From contig NZ_JAERRL010000010.1 of assembly GCF_016741785.1 (NCBI RefSeq), forward strand, positions 124,001-188,000: a stretch of 64,000 nucleotides of DNA, written 5' to 3'. The notes beneath the pieces are model-generated. The model made no database searches. It was not told the DNA's origin and worked only from the letters and a program-made list of their open reading frames with translations. This document shows, in pieces, positions 32,019 to 40,708 of the stretch. Position numbers and translations under genes: made by a program. The first letter of the stretch is position 1; each line of letters opens with the position of its first letter. This DNA comes from Streptomyces sp. 7-21 (lineage in GTDB: Bacteria > Actinomycetota > Actinomycetes > Streptomycetales > Streptomycetaceae).

Positions 32019-33485
32019 GTGGCAGCCGAGCAGCACGACGGGCGCAAGCCGGAGCAGGCCGGGCAGGCCGAGGAGCGCAAGAACGCGGTGGCCCCCCGGA
32101 TCTCCGACGAGCTCGCCGCGAACATGAAGCAGGGCTGGGCCGACACCGAGCGCCGCGACCTGAAGCCCATCCCGCAGGCCGCCCACACCGCGCGCCGCCG
32201 CGCCGCCCTCTCGGCCCGCTTCCCCGGCGAGCGGCTCGTCATCCCCGCCGGGAAGCTGAAGACGCGGTCCAACGACACCGACTACCCGTTCCGCGCCAGC
32301 AGCGAGTACGTCTACCTCACCGGCAACCAGACGCAGGACGGCGTGCTCGTGATGGAGCCGCGCGCCGACGGCGGCCACGACGCCGTCCTCTACCTGCTGC
32401 CCCGCTCCAACCGGGAGAACGGCGAGTTCTGGCTGAGCGGCCAGGGCGAGCTGTGGGTCGGCCGCCGCGACAGCCTCACCGAGGCCGAGCGGCTGTACGG
32501 GATGCCCGTGAAGGACGTGCGCACGGCCGCCGACACGCTGCGTGAGGCCACCGGCCCGGTGCGCGTGCTGCGCGGGCACGACCCGGGCATCGAGGAGGCG
32601 CTGACCGACAAGGTCACCCGCGAGCGCGACGAGGAGTTCCGCGTCTTCCTCTCCGAGATGCGGCTGGTCAAGGACGACTTCGAGATCGCCGAGCTGACCC
32701 GCGCCTGCGAGAGCACCGTGCGCGGCTTCGAGGACGTCGTGCGCGTGCTCGACAAGGCCCAGGCCACCTCCGAGCGCTACATCGAGGGCACCTTCTTCCT
32801 GCGCGCCCGGGTCGAGGGGAACGACGTGGGCTACGGCACGATCGCCGCCTCAGGCCCGCACGCCACGACCCTCCACTGGGTGCGCAACGACGGCCCCGTC
32901 CGCGCCGGTGACCTGCTGCTGCTCGACGCCGGCGTGGAGACCACCGAGCTGTACACGGCGGACGTCACCCGCACGCTCCCCGTCAGCGGCCGGTTCACCG
33001 ACCTCCAGCGCCGCATCTACGACGCGGTCTACGAGGCCCAGGAGGCGGGCATCGCCGCCGTGCGGCCGGGCGCGAAGTTCCGCGACTTCCACCAGGCCGC
33101 GCAGCGCGTGCTCGCCACGTACCTCGTGGAGTGGGGCCTGGTCGAGGGCCCCGTGGAGCGGGTGCTCGACCTCGGCCTCCAGCGCCGCTGGACCCTGCAC
33201 AACACGGGCCACATGCTCGGCATCGACGTGCACGACTGCGCCGCCGCGCGCCGCGAGTCCTACGCCGAGGGCACGCTGGAGCCCGGGATGTGCCTGACCG
33301 TCGAGCCCGGCCTGTACTTCCAGCCGGACGACCTGACCGTGCCCGAGGAGTACCGCGGCATCGGCGTGCGCATCGAGGACGACATCCTGGTCACCGAGGA
33401 CGGCAACCGGAACCTGTCGGCCGCCCTGCCGCGCCGCTCGGAGGACGTCGAAGCGTGGATGGCCGAGCTCATGCGCGGGGCCTGA
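32019..33485 (+). CDS. pepP: Xaa-Pro aminopeptidase (aminopeptidase P)
   Basis: A 488-residue M24 metallopeptidase that removes N-terminal residues before proline. It has an N-terminal creatinase-like domain with FRASSEYVYLTGNQTQDGVL near residue 95, then the pita-bread catalytic domain with metal ligands in LLDAGVETTELYTADVTRT (two Asp), HNTGHMLGIDVHD (His), CLTVEPGLY (Glu) and GIGVRIEDDILVT (Glu). All five ligands are present. The GTG at 32019 follows GAGGAGG. Confidence 0.92.
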   Translation: MAAEQHDGRKPEQAGQAEERKNAVAPRISDELAANMKQGWADTERRDLKPIPQAAHTARRRAALSARFPGERLVIPAGKLKTRSNDTDYPFRASSEYVYLTGNQTQDGVLVMEPRADGGHDAVLYLLPRSNRENGEFWLSGQGELWVGRRDSLTEAERLYGMPVKDVRTAADTLREATGPVRVLRGHDPGIEEALTDKVTRERDEEFRVFLSEMRLVKDDFEIAELTRACESTVRGFEDVVRVLDKAQATSERYIEGTFFLRARVEGNDVGYGTIAASGPHATTLHWVRNDGPVRAGDLLLLDAGVETTELYTADVTRTLPVSGRFTDLQRRIYDAVYEAQEAGIAAVRPGAKFRDFHQAAQRVLATYLVEWGLVEGPVERVLDLGLQRRWTLHNTGHMLGIDVHDCAAARRESYAEGTLEPGMCLTVEPGLYFQPDDLTVPEEYRGIGVRIEDDILVTEDGNRNLSAALPRRSEDVEAWMAELMRGA

Positions 33486-33626
33486 GCGGCCCCGCCGCCC
33501 GGGGCGGCCGTCACGCGGCGTTTACGCCCGATTTCGGGGGTGTCAGACGGGCATTTTCGGGTACAGCCTGGGAACACGATCCTGTGCTCATGCGTTACAG
33601 GAGTGATTTTCCTGAAGGGAGACCTG

Positions 33627-33722
33627 GTGTCCGCCCAATCGTCGGACTCCCCCGGGCATAGTCCCGGACCACCTCGCCCGCATCTAGCAGCACGCGGCAC
33701 CCGGCGAGGTGGTGTGAGTTGA
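33627..33722 (+). CDS. Possible 31-residue leader peptide
   Basis: A GTG after GAAGGGAG opens a short frame, VSAQSSDSPGHSPGPPRPHL to RGTRRGGVS, whose TGA overlaps the TTG start of the CorC-like gene (TTGA). The ribosome site and overlap suggest that it is translated and couples expression of the next gene. Low confidence; it may only be a leader. Confidence 0.35.
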   Translation: MSAQSSDSPGHSPGPPRPHLAARGTRRGGVS

Positions 33723-35089
33723 GTGCCGCACTAGGACTGCTGGCCGTCCTGGTCCTGACGGCCGGCACGGGCTACTTCGTGGCCCAGGAGTTCGCCTTCG
33801 TCGCCGCCGACCGCCTGACGCTGACGCGGCAGGCCGCGGAGGGCGACAAACGGGCCGCCCGCGCGCTGACGGTGCAGGAGCGGCTGTCGTTCATGCTGTC
33901 GGGCGCACAGCTCGGCATCACCGTGACCGGCCTGGTCGTCGGTTTCCTGGCCGAACCCTCGCTCGCGCGCCTGCTGGACCCGGCGCTCGACGCGGTGGGA
34001 CTGCCCGCCGCCGCCGCGCACGGCGTGGCGCTCGCGGCCGCCTTCATCCTCGCCACCGGCATCCAGATGGTGCTCGGTGAGCTCGGCCCGAAGAACCTGG
34101 CCCTGGCCATTCCGGAGACCCTCGCGAAGGCGCTGGCGTCCTCGACCCTCGCCTACCTGAAGATCGCCGGCCCGCTGATCCGCGTCTTCGACACCTCCGC
34201 CAACCGGCTGCTGCGCAAGGCCGGTATCCAGCCCGTCGAGGAGCTGCACCACGGCGCCACGCTCGAAGAGCTGGGGCACCTGATCGACGAGTCGCAGAAG
34301 CACGGGCAGCTGCCCCGCGCCACGGCGGCGCTGCTCGACCACGCCCTGGAGTTCTCCGAGCGGACGCTGGCCGAGGTGATGGTGCCGCGCGTGGACGTCA
34401 AGACGGTCCGCGCCACCACGCCCGCCGGCGACGTCGTCAGCCTCATCGGCGAGCACGGCCACTCCCACTACCTGGTGATCGGCGACCGTGTCGACGACAT
34501 CGCCGGGGTCGTAGGCGTGCGCGAGCTGCTGGCCGTGCCCCCCGACCGGCTGTCGCGGCTGACCGCCGGCGCCCTGGCGCGCCAGGCGCTGCTGCTGCCC
34601 GACACGCTGCCGCTGCCCGGCGCGGTCGAGCAGCTCGGCGCGGCGGGCGAGGAGTTCGCCGTGGTGCTCGACGAGTACGGCGGCCTCGCCGGCATCGTCA
34701 CGCTGGAGGACATCGCCGAGGAGCTCGTCGGCGAGATCGCGGACGAGACCGACCAGGTGGTCGAGCCGGCCGTGCCGGACGGCTCCGGCTGGCTGGTGGA
34801 CGCCTCGCGCCGCGTGGACGAGGCGTCAGACGCGACGGGCATCCCGCTGCCCGAGGAGGAGGACTTCGAGACGGTGGCCGGCCTGGTCATCGACCGCTGC
34901 GGCCGCTTCCCGGCCGCCGGTGAGCGGGTGCGCGTGGCGCTGGCGGACGGCGGCCAGGCGCTGATCGAGGTCCTGACGCTCGACCGGCGCGTGCCCGCCA
35001 CGATCCGGCTGGAACGGGTGAGCGCCCCGGCCGCCGCGGCACTGCCCGCCGCTGGCCGGCCCCGGGAGCGGGAGGAGCAGCCGTCATGA
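33719..35089 (+). CDS. CNNM/CorC-type membrane protein 1 (DUF21, CBS pair, CorC_HlyC)
   Basis: A 456-residue protein with a TTG start. Three to four membrane spans form the DUF21/CNNM domain (ALGLLAVLVLTAGTGYFV, LAAAFILATGIQMVLGELGP). A CBS pair follows (ATTPAGDVVSLIGEHGHSHY; VVLDEYGGLAGIVTLEDIAE) and then a CorC_HlyC domain (FETVAGLVIDRCGRFPAAGE). Such proteins are linked to magnesium or cobalt efflux and sometimes called hemolysins. Its stop overlaps the ATG of a paralogue (ATGA), so the two are made together, probably as a heteromer. Confidence 0.88.
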   Translation: MSAALGLLAVLVLTAGTGYFVAQEFAFVAADRLTLTRQAAEGDKRAARALTVQERLSFMLSGAQLGITVTGLVVGFLAEPSLARLLDPALDAVGLPAAAAHGVALAAAFILATGIQMVLGELGPKNLALAIPETLAKALASSTLAYLKIAGPLIRVFDTSANRLLRKAGIQPVEELHHGATLEELGHLIDESQKHGQLPRATAALLDHALEFSERTLAEVMVPRVDVKTVRATTPAGDVVSLIGEHGHSHYLVIGDRVDDIAGVVGVRELLAVPPDRLSRLTAGALARQALLLPDTLPLPGAVEQLGAAGEEFAVVLDEYGGLAGIVTLEDIAEELVGEIADETDQVVEPAVPDGSGWLVDASRRVDEASDATGIPLPEEEDFETVAGLVIDRCGRFPAAGERVRVALADGGQALIEVLTLDRRVPATIRLERVSAPAAAALPAAGRPREREEQPS

Positions 35090-36153
35090 GCCTGACGACG
35101 GCCCTGTTCGTGACGTTCGCGCTGCTCATCGGCAGCGGGCTGTTCGTGGCCGCCGAGTTCGCGCTCGTCGCCGCCAAGCGGCACCGCATGGAGCAGGCGG
35201 TGGCCGACGGCCAGCGCGGCGCCAAGGCGGCGCTGGCGGGGATGCACGAGCTGTCGCTGATGCTGGCCGGGTCGCAGCTGGGCATCACCGCCTGCACGCT
35301 GGGCCTGGGCAGCATCTCGGAGCCGGCCGTGGCCCACCAGATCGATCCGCTGCTCCGGGCGGTGGGGCTGCCGACCGGTCTGTCGCACGGCGTGGCGTTC
35401 CTGCTGGCGCTCACGGTCGTCGTCTTCCTCCACATGGTGGTCGGCGAGATGGCGCCGAAGTCGTGGGCCATCGCCCACCCGGAGCGCTCGGCGATGCTGC
35501 TCGCGCCGCCCTTCCGCGCCCTGGTGCGGGTGGTGCGCCCGCTGATCTGGGTGCTGAACAAGATGGCCAACGGCATGGTGCGGCTGTGCCGGGTCACGCC
35601 GCGCGAGGAGCTGACCTCGGTCCACGACCGGGAGCAGCTGGCGCACCTGGTGGCCGAGTCGCAGCGGCTGGGTCTGATCAGCGAGGCCGACTCGGGTCTG
35701 ATCACGCGGTCGCTGACCGAGCCGCAGTCCCCGGTGGGCGCCATCCAGGTGCCGGCGGGCGAGATTGCCCAGGTGCCGGCCGACGCCGACGTGCACGCCA
35801 TCCTCGCGGCGGCCTCGGCCAGCGGCCACACGCGGCTGCTGGTGCGCGACGGCCAGCGGGTGGTGGGGTCGGTCCACGTGCGCGACGCGATCGTGGCGCG
35901 CGCCCAGGGCCGGGCGGCGACGGCGCGCGAGCTGTCGCGCCCGGTGCCGGAGCTCACGGCGGACGACACGGTCGCGCAGGCGGTGGAGCAGCTGCGGCAG
36001 CGCCGCGCCTCGCTGGCCGTGGTGCGCGGCGCGGACGGCCAGATCACGGGCCTGATCAGTCTGGACGACCTGCTGGGGCGCCTGATGGCGCCGGCGGCAG
36101 TCCAGCCGTCGCAGCCGGCCCAGCCGGCCCAGCAGTCGGCGCAGCCGGCGTGA
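35086..36153 (+). CDS. CNNM/CorC-type membrane protein 2, without CorC_HlyC domain
   Basis: A 355-residue paralogue of the preceding protein. It keeps the DUF21 membrane domain (VAAEFALVAAKRHRMEQAVA, FLLALTVVVFLHMVVGEMAP) and the CBS pair, ending LAVVRGADGQITGLISLDDL. After a Pro/Gln tail it stops, so the C-terminal transporter-associated domain is absent. Tandem long and short copies are common in actinobacteria. It is a genuine second gene, not a frameshifted piece, because it repeats the whole N-terminal domain. Confidence 0.88.
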   Translation: MSLTTALFVTFALLIGSGLFVAAEFALVAAKRHRMEQAVADGQRGAKAALAGMHELSLMLAGSQLGITACTLGLGSISEPAVAHQIDPLLRAVGLPTGLSHGVAFLLALTVVVFLHMVVGEMAPKSWAIAHPERSAMLLAPPFRALVRVVRPLIWVLNKMANGMVRLCRVTPREELTSVHDREQLAHLVAESQRLGLISEADSGLITRSLTEPQSPVGAIQVPAGEIAQVPADADVHAILAAASASGHTRLLVRDGQRVVGSVHVRDAIVARAQGRAATARELSRPVPELTADDTVAQAVEQLRQRRASLAVVRGADGQITGLISLDDLLGRLMAPAAVQPSQPAQPAQQSAQPA

Positions 36154-36169
36154 CGGACTGACGGGCTGA

Positions 36170-36202
36170 GGGCGCCGAGTCCCCGGGCGGGGCACGGCGC
36201 CC
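36170..36202. terminator. Bidirectional terminator
   Basis: GGGCGCCG and CGGCGCCC pair around an inner CCCC/GGGG stem, between the convergent genes ending at 36153 and 36213. Confidence 0.75.
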
Positions 36203-36212
36203 GTTGCGCGCT

Positions 36213-37103
36213 TCAGGCCGCGGGGGCGGGGTCCTTCGGGCGGATCGCGTCGATGATGCGGGAGAACGCGTCTCCACCGCCGCCGTCGGCCCGGGCCCGG
36301 TCCATCCAGGCGGTGACGGCGTCGATCACGCTGGTGTCCAGGCCGCGCTCGCGGCTGACATGGGCGATGTGCGCGACGGAGGCGGCCTCCATGTCGAGGT
36401 TGCCGGCGTCGCCGGGGTGCTTGCCGCTGTCAATGCCGTGCGCCATCTCGTCGATGATGGCGGGCAGGATCGCGCCGATCTCCTTGGCGTAGGGCGTGAA
36501 CGCGGCGGCGCTGACGCCGTCGGCGCCGACCAGGGCGAAGGCGTGGATCAGCCCGGCCATGGCGCTGTAGAAGAAGTCGAGCATCCCGATGTCGTAGAGC
36601 GCCGCCGCGCCCGGGTCCGTGCCCAGGAACGGGGTCTTGCCGCCGAGCGCGCGCAGCGTGGCCTCGTGGGCGGTGAACGCCTCGCGCGAGCCGCTGAACA
36701 GCAGCAGCGCCGCCGGGCTCCCGATGACGGGCACCGGCACCATGACGGCGCCGTCGAGGTAGCCGATGCCGTGCCGGGCCGCCCAGGCCGCGGCCTCGCG
36801 GGCGCGGCCTGGGGTGTCGGAGGTGACGTTGACCAGGGTCTTGCCCGCCAGCTGGCCGGCGAGCGGGTCGAGGATCTCCTGGCTGGCGTCGTAGTCGACC
36901 ACGCAGACCAGGACCAGGTCGCTGGCGGCCACGGCCTCGGCCGCGGTGGCGGCGGGGCGGGCACCCAGCTCTGCGAGCGGGGCGGCCTTGGCGGCGGTGC
37001 GGTTCCACACCGTCACGCGGTGCCCGGCCGCCAGCAGGGCCCGGGCCAGCGCGCTGCCCATGGCGCCCAGACCAAGAACGGTGACGGTGGCGTGCTGTTC
37101 CAT
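36213..37103 (-). CDS. Imine-reductase-like NADPH-dependent oxidoreductase
   Basis: A 296-residue member of the 6-phosphogluconate/hydroxyisobutyrate dehydrogenase superfamily, imine-reductase branch. Residues 8-25 are the dinucleotide fold (VLGLGAMGSALARALLAAGH), NRT follows for NADPH, and the middle has NVTSDTPGRAREAAAWA and YLDGAVMVPVPVIGSP. The helical C-terminal domain includes DIGMLDFFYSAMAGLIHAFA. The natural substrate is unknown. It is divergent from an HxlR regulator 124 bp away, which probably controls it. Confidence 0.85.
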   Translation of the reverse strand: MEQHATVTVLGLGAMGSALARALLAAGHRVTVWNRTAAKAAPLAELGARPAATAAEAVAASDLVLVCVVDYDASQEILDPLAGQLAGKTLVNVTSDTPGRAREAAAWAARHGIGYLDGAVMVPVPVIGSPAALLLFSGSREAFTAHEATLRALGGKTPFLGTDPGAAALYDIGMLDFFYSAMAGLIHAFALVGADGVSAAAFTPYAKEIGAILPAIIDEMAHGIDSGKHPGDAGNLDMEAASVAHIAHVSRERGLDTSVIDAVTAWMDRARADGGGGDAFSRIIDAIRPKDPAPAA

Positions 37104-37182
37104 GCGTGAACTCCTCAGCGGAATTGGTTCGTTTCAACCTCCCGCAACGCTGTACTCTCCACAAGTACGTACAAAAAAGTCA

Positions 37183-37206
37183 GGTACTGACCTGAAAGTC
37201 AGTACC
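37183..37206. promoter_or_regulatory. Perfect palindromic operator for the HxlR protein
   Basis: GGTACTGAC and GTCAGTACC flank the six bases CTGAAA with no mismatch, 21 bp before the HxlR start and inside the divergent promoter region. A GTAC/GTAC half-site pattern is typical of HxlR-family operators, and further GTAC words lie at 37153 and 37166-37171. Confidence 0.75.
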
Positions 37207-37226
37207 GGTCAGCGGGGAGGGGCCGG

Positions 37227-37565
37227 ATGCCAAGGCGCCCGTACACGTGCGGAATTGACGCCGCGATCGACGTCGTCGGCGGCAAGTGGAAGGTGCTCAT
37301 CCTGTGGGCGCTCCACGAGGAGACGCGGCGCTTCGGCGAGCTGCGGCGGCTGATCCCGGGCGTGAGCGAGAAGGTGCTGATCCAGCAGCTGCGGGAGCTG
37401 GAGGCCGACCAGATCGTGCATCGCGAGGTGTACCGGGAGGTGCCGCCGCGCGTCGAGTACTCGCTGACGGACTTCGGGGTCTCGCTCAACGAGGCTCTCG
37501 CCCCGCTCGGCGCCTGGGGCGACCGCCACCGGGCGCGTATCGAGGCCGTGCGCGGCCTGGCCTGA
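37227..37565 (+). CDS. HxlR-family transcriptional regulator
   Basis: A 112-residue winged-helix protein with the family opening CGIDAAIDVVGGKWKVLILW, RRFGELRRLIPGVSEKVLIQ as the recognition region and VPPRVEYSLTDFG as the wing. The conserved Cys near residue 8 is the redox/electrophile sensor in some relatives. It probably represses itself and the divergent reductase through the adjacent palindrome. Confidence 0.9.
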   Translation: MPRRPYTCGIDAAIDVVGGKWKVLILWALHEETRRFGELRRLIPGVSEKVLIQQLRELEADQIVHREVYREVPPRVEYSLTDFGVSLNEALAPLGAWGDRHRARIEAVRGLA

Positions 37566-37585
37566 CGGCGCACCGCGCCCGGGGG

Positions 37586-37870
37586 TCAGGCGGCCGGGGC
37601 GCGGCGGGCGATCTCGGCGGTGACGTGGTCGGCGCAGGGGCGCAGGCGGGGCCGCAGGTCGTCCCAGCGGTCGGGCTCCTCGCCGAGGCAGACGGCGCGG
37701 GCCCGTGCCAGCGGCGGACGGTGCTCCGGCGGGAGCCGGCCGAGCGCCCACGCCGCCGCCTCGTCCTTGTCCTTCCGGCGGATCACCCCGGTCGCCAGCG
37801 TCGTCCAGATCCGCGAGCGTCAGCAGGACGTTCCACGGCGTTCCCGGCAGCGCCGTCCGCGTCCCCGCCC
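37586..37870 (-). pseudogene. Aminoglycoside-nucleotidyltransferase-like relic
   Basis: The C-terminal part reads RIWTTLATGVIRRKDKDEAA then WALGRLPPEHRPPLARARAV, the signature of the C-terminal helical domain of ANT(3'')-like adenylyltransferases (ARIWYTLxTGxIxSKDxAAxWA). Just upstream, LPGTPWNVLLTLA lies in another frame (two bases missing near 37808) and RQDIRG in a third. The nucleotidyltransferase domain itself is absent. It is therefore an old fragment without function, in the 480-bp gap between hxlR and tatA. Confidence 0.65.
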
Positions 37871-38047
37871 CGGATGTCCTGCCTCACGGCGGCCAGCGCA
37901 GGGACGCCGCCGGGCGCCCGGCCAGCGGTTTTCCCCGGCGGCGCGGCGCGCAGGGTTGACCGGAGCATGGTTCCCCCGGCCCTTCCGGCGGGTTAGCCTT
38001 CCGGCAGAGGGGACGCTCCTGGCGGCCCCGTGAGGAGGATCGGTGTT

Positions 38048-38353
38048 ATGGGCCGGATCGGCGTCAATGAACTGCTGCTCGTCGCGGTCATCGTCCTGCT
38101 CGTCTTCGGGGCGAAGCGGCTGCCGGACACCGCCCGTGCGCTCGGCAAGTCGCTGCGCATCCTCAAGAGCGAGACGCGCGCGATGAGGGACGAGAGCCAG
38201 GCCCCGCGGACCGAGCAGGCCCCGCAGACGGCGCAGCAGACCGCGCAGCAGACCGAGGCTCCCAAGACCATCCAGGCCGCGCCCGGCGACGTGGCCAGCG
38301 CCCGCCCGGCCGCCGGGCCGCAGCCCGCCGGCAGCCAGCAGCCGCAGGGCTGA
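38048..38353 (+). CDS. tatA: Twin-arginine translocase subunit TatA
   Basis: A 101-residue protein: one N-terminal membrane span (NELLLVAVIVLLVFGAKRLP) followed directly by an amphipathic helix (DTARALGKSLRILKSETRAM) and a Gln/Ala/Pro-rich soluble tail. FGxKRLP is the family hallmark. TatA forms the export pore for folded Tat substrates, of which several are encoded here (Dyp peroxidase, GH64 enzyme, amidase). ATG 38048 follows GAGGAGG; MRRIGV at 38030 is less likely. Confidence 0.87.
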   Translation: MGRIGVNELLLVAVIVLLVFGAKRLPDTARALGKSLRILKSETRAMRDESQAPRTEQAPQTAQQTAQQTEAPKTIQAAPGDVASARPAAGPQPAGSQQPQG

Positions 38354-38362
38354 CTAGGCCGC

Positions 38363-38812
38363 TCAGGAGGCGCGCAGCAGCGCCCCGTCGCGGCATTTGA
38401 GCGCCCGGTCGAACGTCACGACGGCGCCGCGCCCGCCCGGCTCCGTGACGAAGCGGACCGTGTCGGACAGCGCCTCGATCAGCCGCAGGCCGCGCCCGCC
38501 GGTCTCGAGTTCGCACGCGCTGTCCTCCTGCGGCCGCGGCAGCACGGCGCCAGGCTCGGGAAAGCCGGGGCCGCTGTCGGCGACCTCGATGCGGCAGACG
38601 TCGTCGTCGATCAGCGCCGTCACGCGGTAGACGCCGAGCGGGCCGCTGCCGTGCCGCACCGCGTTGGAACACGCCTCGGTCAGCGCCAGCGACAGGTCGT
38701 GCGCGATGTCGGCGTCCACCCCCGCGGACTCCATCGCTCCGACCAGCAGCCGCCGCGCGAGCGGGACGCTGGCCGCTTCCCGCCGCAGTTGGAGTGACCA
38801 CCAGATGCTCAT
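38363..38812 (-). CDS. RsbW-like anti-sigma/ATP-binding protein
   Basis: A 149-residue HATPase_c protein: N box LSLALTEACSNAVRHG, G1 box IEVADSGPGF, G2 box ETGGRGLRLIEALSD and a final VVTFDRALKC. All nucleotide-binding boxes are intact. It would bind a sigma factor or phosphorylate an antagonist. It is convergent with tatA and has its own promoter region at 38813-39033. Confidence 0.87.
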   Translation of the reverse strand: MSIWWSLQLRREAASVPLARRLLVGAMESAGVDADIAHDLSLALTEACSNAVRHGSGPLGVYRVTALIDDDVCRIEVADSGPGFPEPGAVLPRPQEDSACELETGGRGLRLIEALSDTVRFVTEPGGRGAVVTFDRALKCRDGALLRAS

Positions 38813-39033
38813 GCTCCAGCCTCCTGGCCGCGGCTCGACATATGCCTAGGTATTGCCAACCCATGCGTGGCGTAAGCGTGTGTTTGACCGAACAACCCCC
38901 GATTGGCGGATGCGCCCGTTCCCGGAAGTCGATATAGCGATCGACCGCGCCGGGTGAATCCGGGCACACCCGTACGACCCAGGCGGGCCCCGGGCGCGGC
39001 CGCCCGCTCGGCCAGTGAGATGATGACGCCGCC

Positions 39034-39840
39034 ATGCGTGCCGGAGCCGACCTGCGACTGCTGCGCGCGGCGGTCTTCGCCGCCGCCTGCGCCACGCTGG
39101 CCGCCGCCGGCCACCTGACGGCCTCTGGCCCCGGCGTCCCGCCGTGGGCGCTGGCGGCGGGCTGGGCCGCGGCCTTCGCCGTCGCGGTGCCGCTTGCGGG
39201 CCGCGAACGGCGCTCCGCACCGGCCATGGCCGCCCTGCTCGCGGCCGGACAGCTCGCCCTGCACTGCCTGTACTGCCTCGGCCAGCACACCGCGTCCGCG
39301 TCCGGTGCGGGCGGCCGGGGCGGCGTGGTGGCGCAGGCCGCCGGGCTGCTGTGCAACGGGCACGCCCTCCAGCTCACGCCCGGCGAGGCCCGCCGCATCG
39401 TGACGGCCGCCGGGCTCGACCCCGTCGGCGGCGGCCCGCAGCCGCCCGCCGGGCCGGGCCCGGCCGGGGCGCTCGCCGACTCGGCCGCCGCCCTGCTCAC
39501 CGGGCCGATGCTGCTCGGCCACCTGCTGGCCGCCACCGCCGCCGGCTGGCTGCTGCGGCGGGGTGAGGCCGCGCTGTGGCGCCTGGTCCGGCTCTCCCGC
39601 CGCCTGGCGCCCGCCGACTCGCCGCTGCGTGCGCTGCGCCTGGCGCTCCGCCTGGCGCTGGCCGTCGCCGCCCGCCTGCTGCCGGCCGTCCGGCCGCCGC
39701 GCCCGCGCACCGGTCACCTGCCGCCGCGCCCGCTCAGCGGCGCCGACCTGCCCGGCGCCGCCACCCGGCGCGGGCCGCCGGCCGTGCTCCCCGCCGCCGT
39801 CCACGGCGGCGCGGCCCGCCAGTTCCTGCTCGCGGCCTGA
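39034..39840 (+). CDS. Uncharacterised membrane protein before the copper operon
   Basis: A 268-residue, Ala/Leu-rich protein with about four hydrophobic spans (AAVFAAACATLAAAG, AAGWAAAFAVAVPLA, MAALLAAGQLALHCLYCLG, MLLGHLLAATAAGWLL) and a basic C-terminal tail. Cys and His residues in and next to the spans (LHCLYCLGQH, LLCNGHALQ, GHLLA) could bind copper. It is the first gene of the run leading to ycnI, sco, pcuAC, copCD and dyp, 66 bp upstream of ycnI. No family is recognised. Confidence 0.7.
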   Translation: MRAGADLRLLRAAVFAAACATLAAAGHLTASGPGVPPWALAAGWAAAFAVAVPLAGRERRSAPAMAALLAAGQLALHCLYCLGQHTASASGAGGRGGVVAQAAGLLCNGHALQLTPGEARRIVTAAGLDPVGGGPQPPAGPGPAGALADSAAALLTGPMLLGHLLAATAAGWLLRRGEAALWRLVRLSRRLAPADSPLRALRLALRLALAVAARLLPAVRPPRPRTGHLPPRPLSGADLPGAATRRGPPAVLPAAVHGGAARQFLLAA

Positions 39841-39906
39841 CGCGCCCGGTACGTACGGGCGCGAGCGCGCCGTGCCCGTACGCCTTCACCATGGAGTGAC
39901 CTCACC

Positions 39907-40662
39907 ATGCACCGCTTCCGTCCGGCGGCACTGGCCGCCGTCCCCGTGCTGTCCGCCGCGGCCGTCCTCGCAACCGCCGCCACCGCGCACGCCCACATCA
40001 GCATCGATCCGGCCGAGGCCGAACCGGGCTCCTACCGCACCGTGCACGTGAAGGTGCCCAACGAGCGCGACGACGCCTCGACCGTCGAGGTCGAGCTCCA
40101 CCTCGACCCGGAGCACCCGCTGGCCTCCGTCATGCCGCAGCCGGTGCCCGGCTGGGAGGTGGAGGTCGAGACCACCGAGCTGGACGAGCCCGTCGAGTTC
40201 CACGGCAGCCGGCTCACCGAGGTGCCGAGCGTCATCACCTGGCGCGGCGGCGAGATCGGGCCGGGCATGTTCCAGCAGTTCCCGCTCTCGGTCGGCCCGC
40301 TGCCCGAGGACGCCGACCGGCTGGTCTTCGACGCGCTCCAGACCTACGACAGCGGCGAAATCGTCCGCTGGATCGAGGAGCCCGTCGAGGGAGAGCCCGA
40401 GCCGGAGCACCCCTCGCCCGTCCTCACGCTCGTCCCGGCCGCCGGCGGCGAGCCCGCGGCCAGCGAAGCCGCGGCGGGCGTAAGCGACGGGGACGAGACC
40501 GCAGCCGAGACCGCGGACGAGGACGGCGACAGCCCCGTCCCGTTCCTGCTCAGCGGCCTGGGCGTCCTCCTCGGCTGCGCGGGCCTGGTCACCGGCCTGT
40601 ACGCCAGCCGCCGCGCCGCCGCCCCGGCGGCGCCCACCGACACCGCCGCCAGCGACTCCTGA
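39907..40662 (+). CDS. YcnI/DUF1775 copper-binding protein
   Basis: A 251-residue exported protein. After the signal peptide the mature protein starts at HISIDPAEAEPGSYRTV, where the N-terminal His provides the copper-binding brace of YcnI proteins; a conserved Trp is in SVITWRGGEIGPG. A Glu/Ala-rich linker leads to a C-terminal membrane span (FLLSGLGVLLGCAGLVTGLY) and a short tail, so it is anchored at the outer face. It probably delivers or buffers copper for the enzymes encoded downstream. Confidence 0.88.
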   Translation: MHRFRPAALAAVPVLSAAAVLATAATAHAHISIDPAEAEPGSYRTVHVKVPNERDDASTVEVELHLDPEHPLASVMPQPVPGWEVEVETTELDEPVEFHGSRLTEVPSVITWRGGEIGPGMFQQFPLSVGPLPEDADRLVFDALQTYDSGEIVRWIEEPVEGEPEPEHPSPVLTLVPAAGGEPAASEAAAGVSDGDETAAETADEDGDSPVPFLLSGLGVLLGCAGLVTGLYASRRAAAPAAPTDTAASDS

Positions 40663-40708
40663 CATGCCCCGCCAGGACAGCAACCACCAGGACCACCAGG
40701 ACTTCACC

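Noticed and set aside
33719..36153. One CorC-like gene split by a frameshift
   Set aside because: The second frame repeats the complete DUF21 and CBS domains, so these are tandem paralogues.
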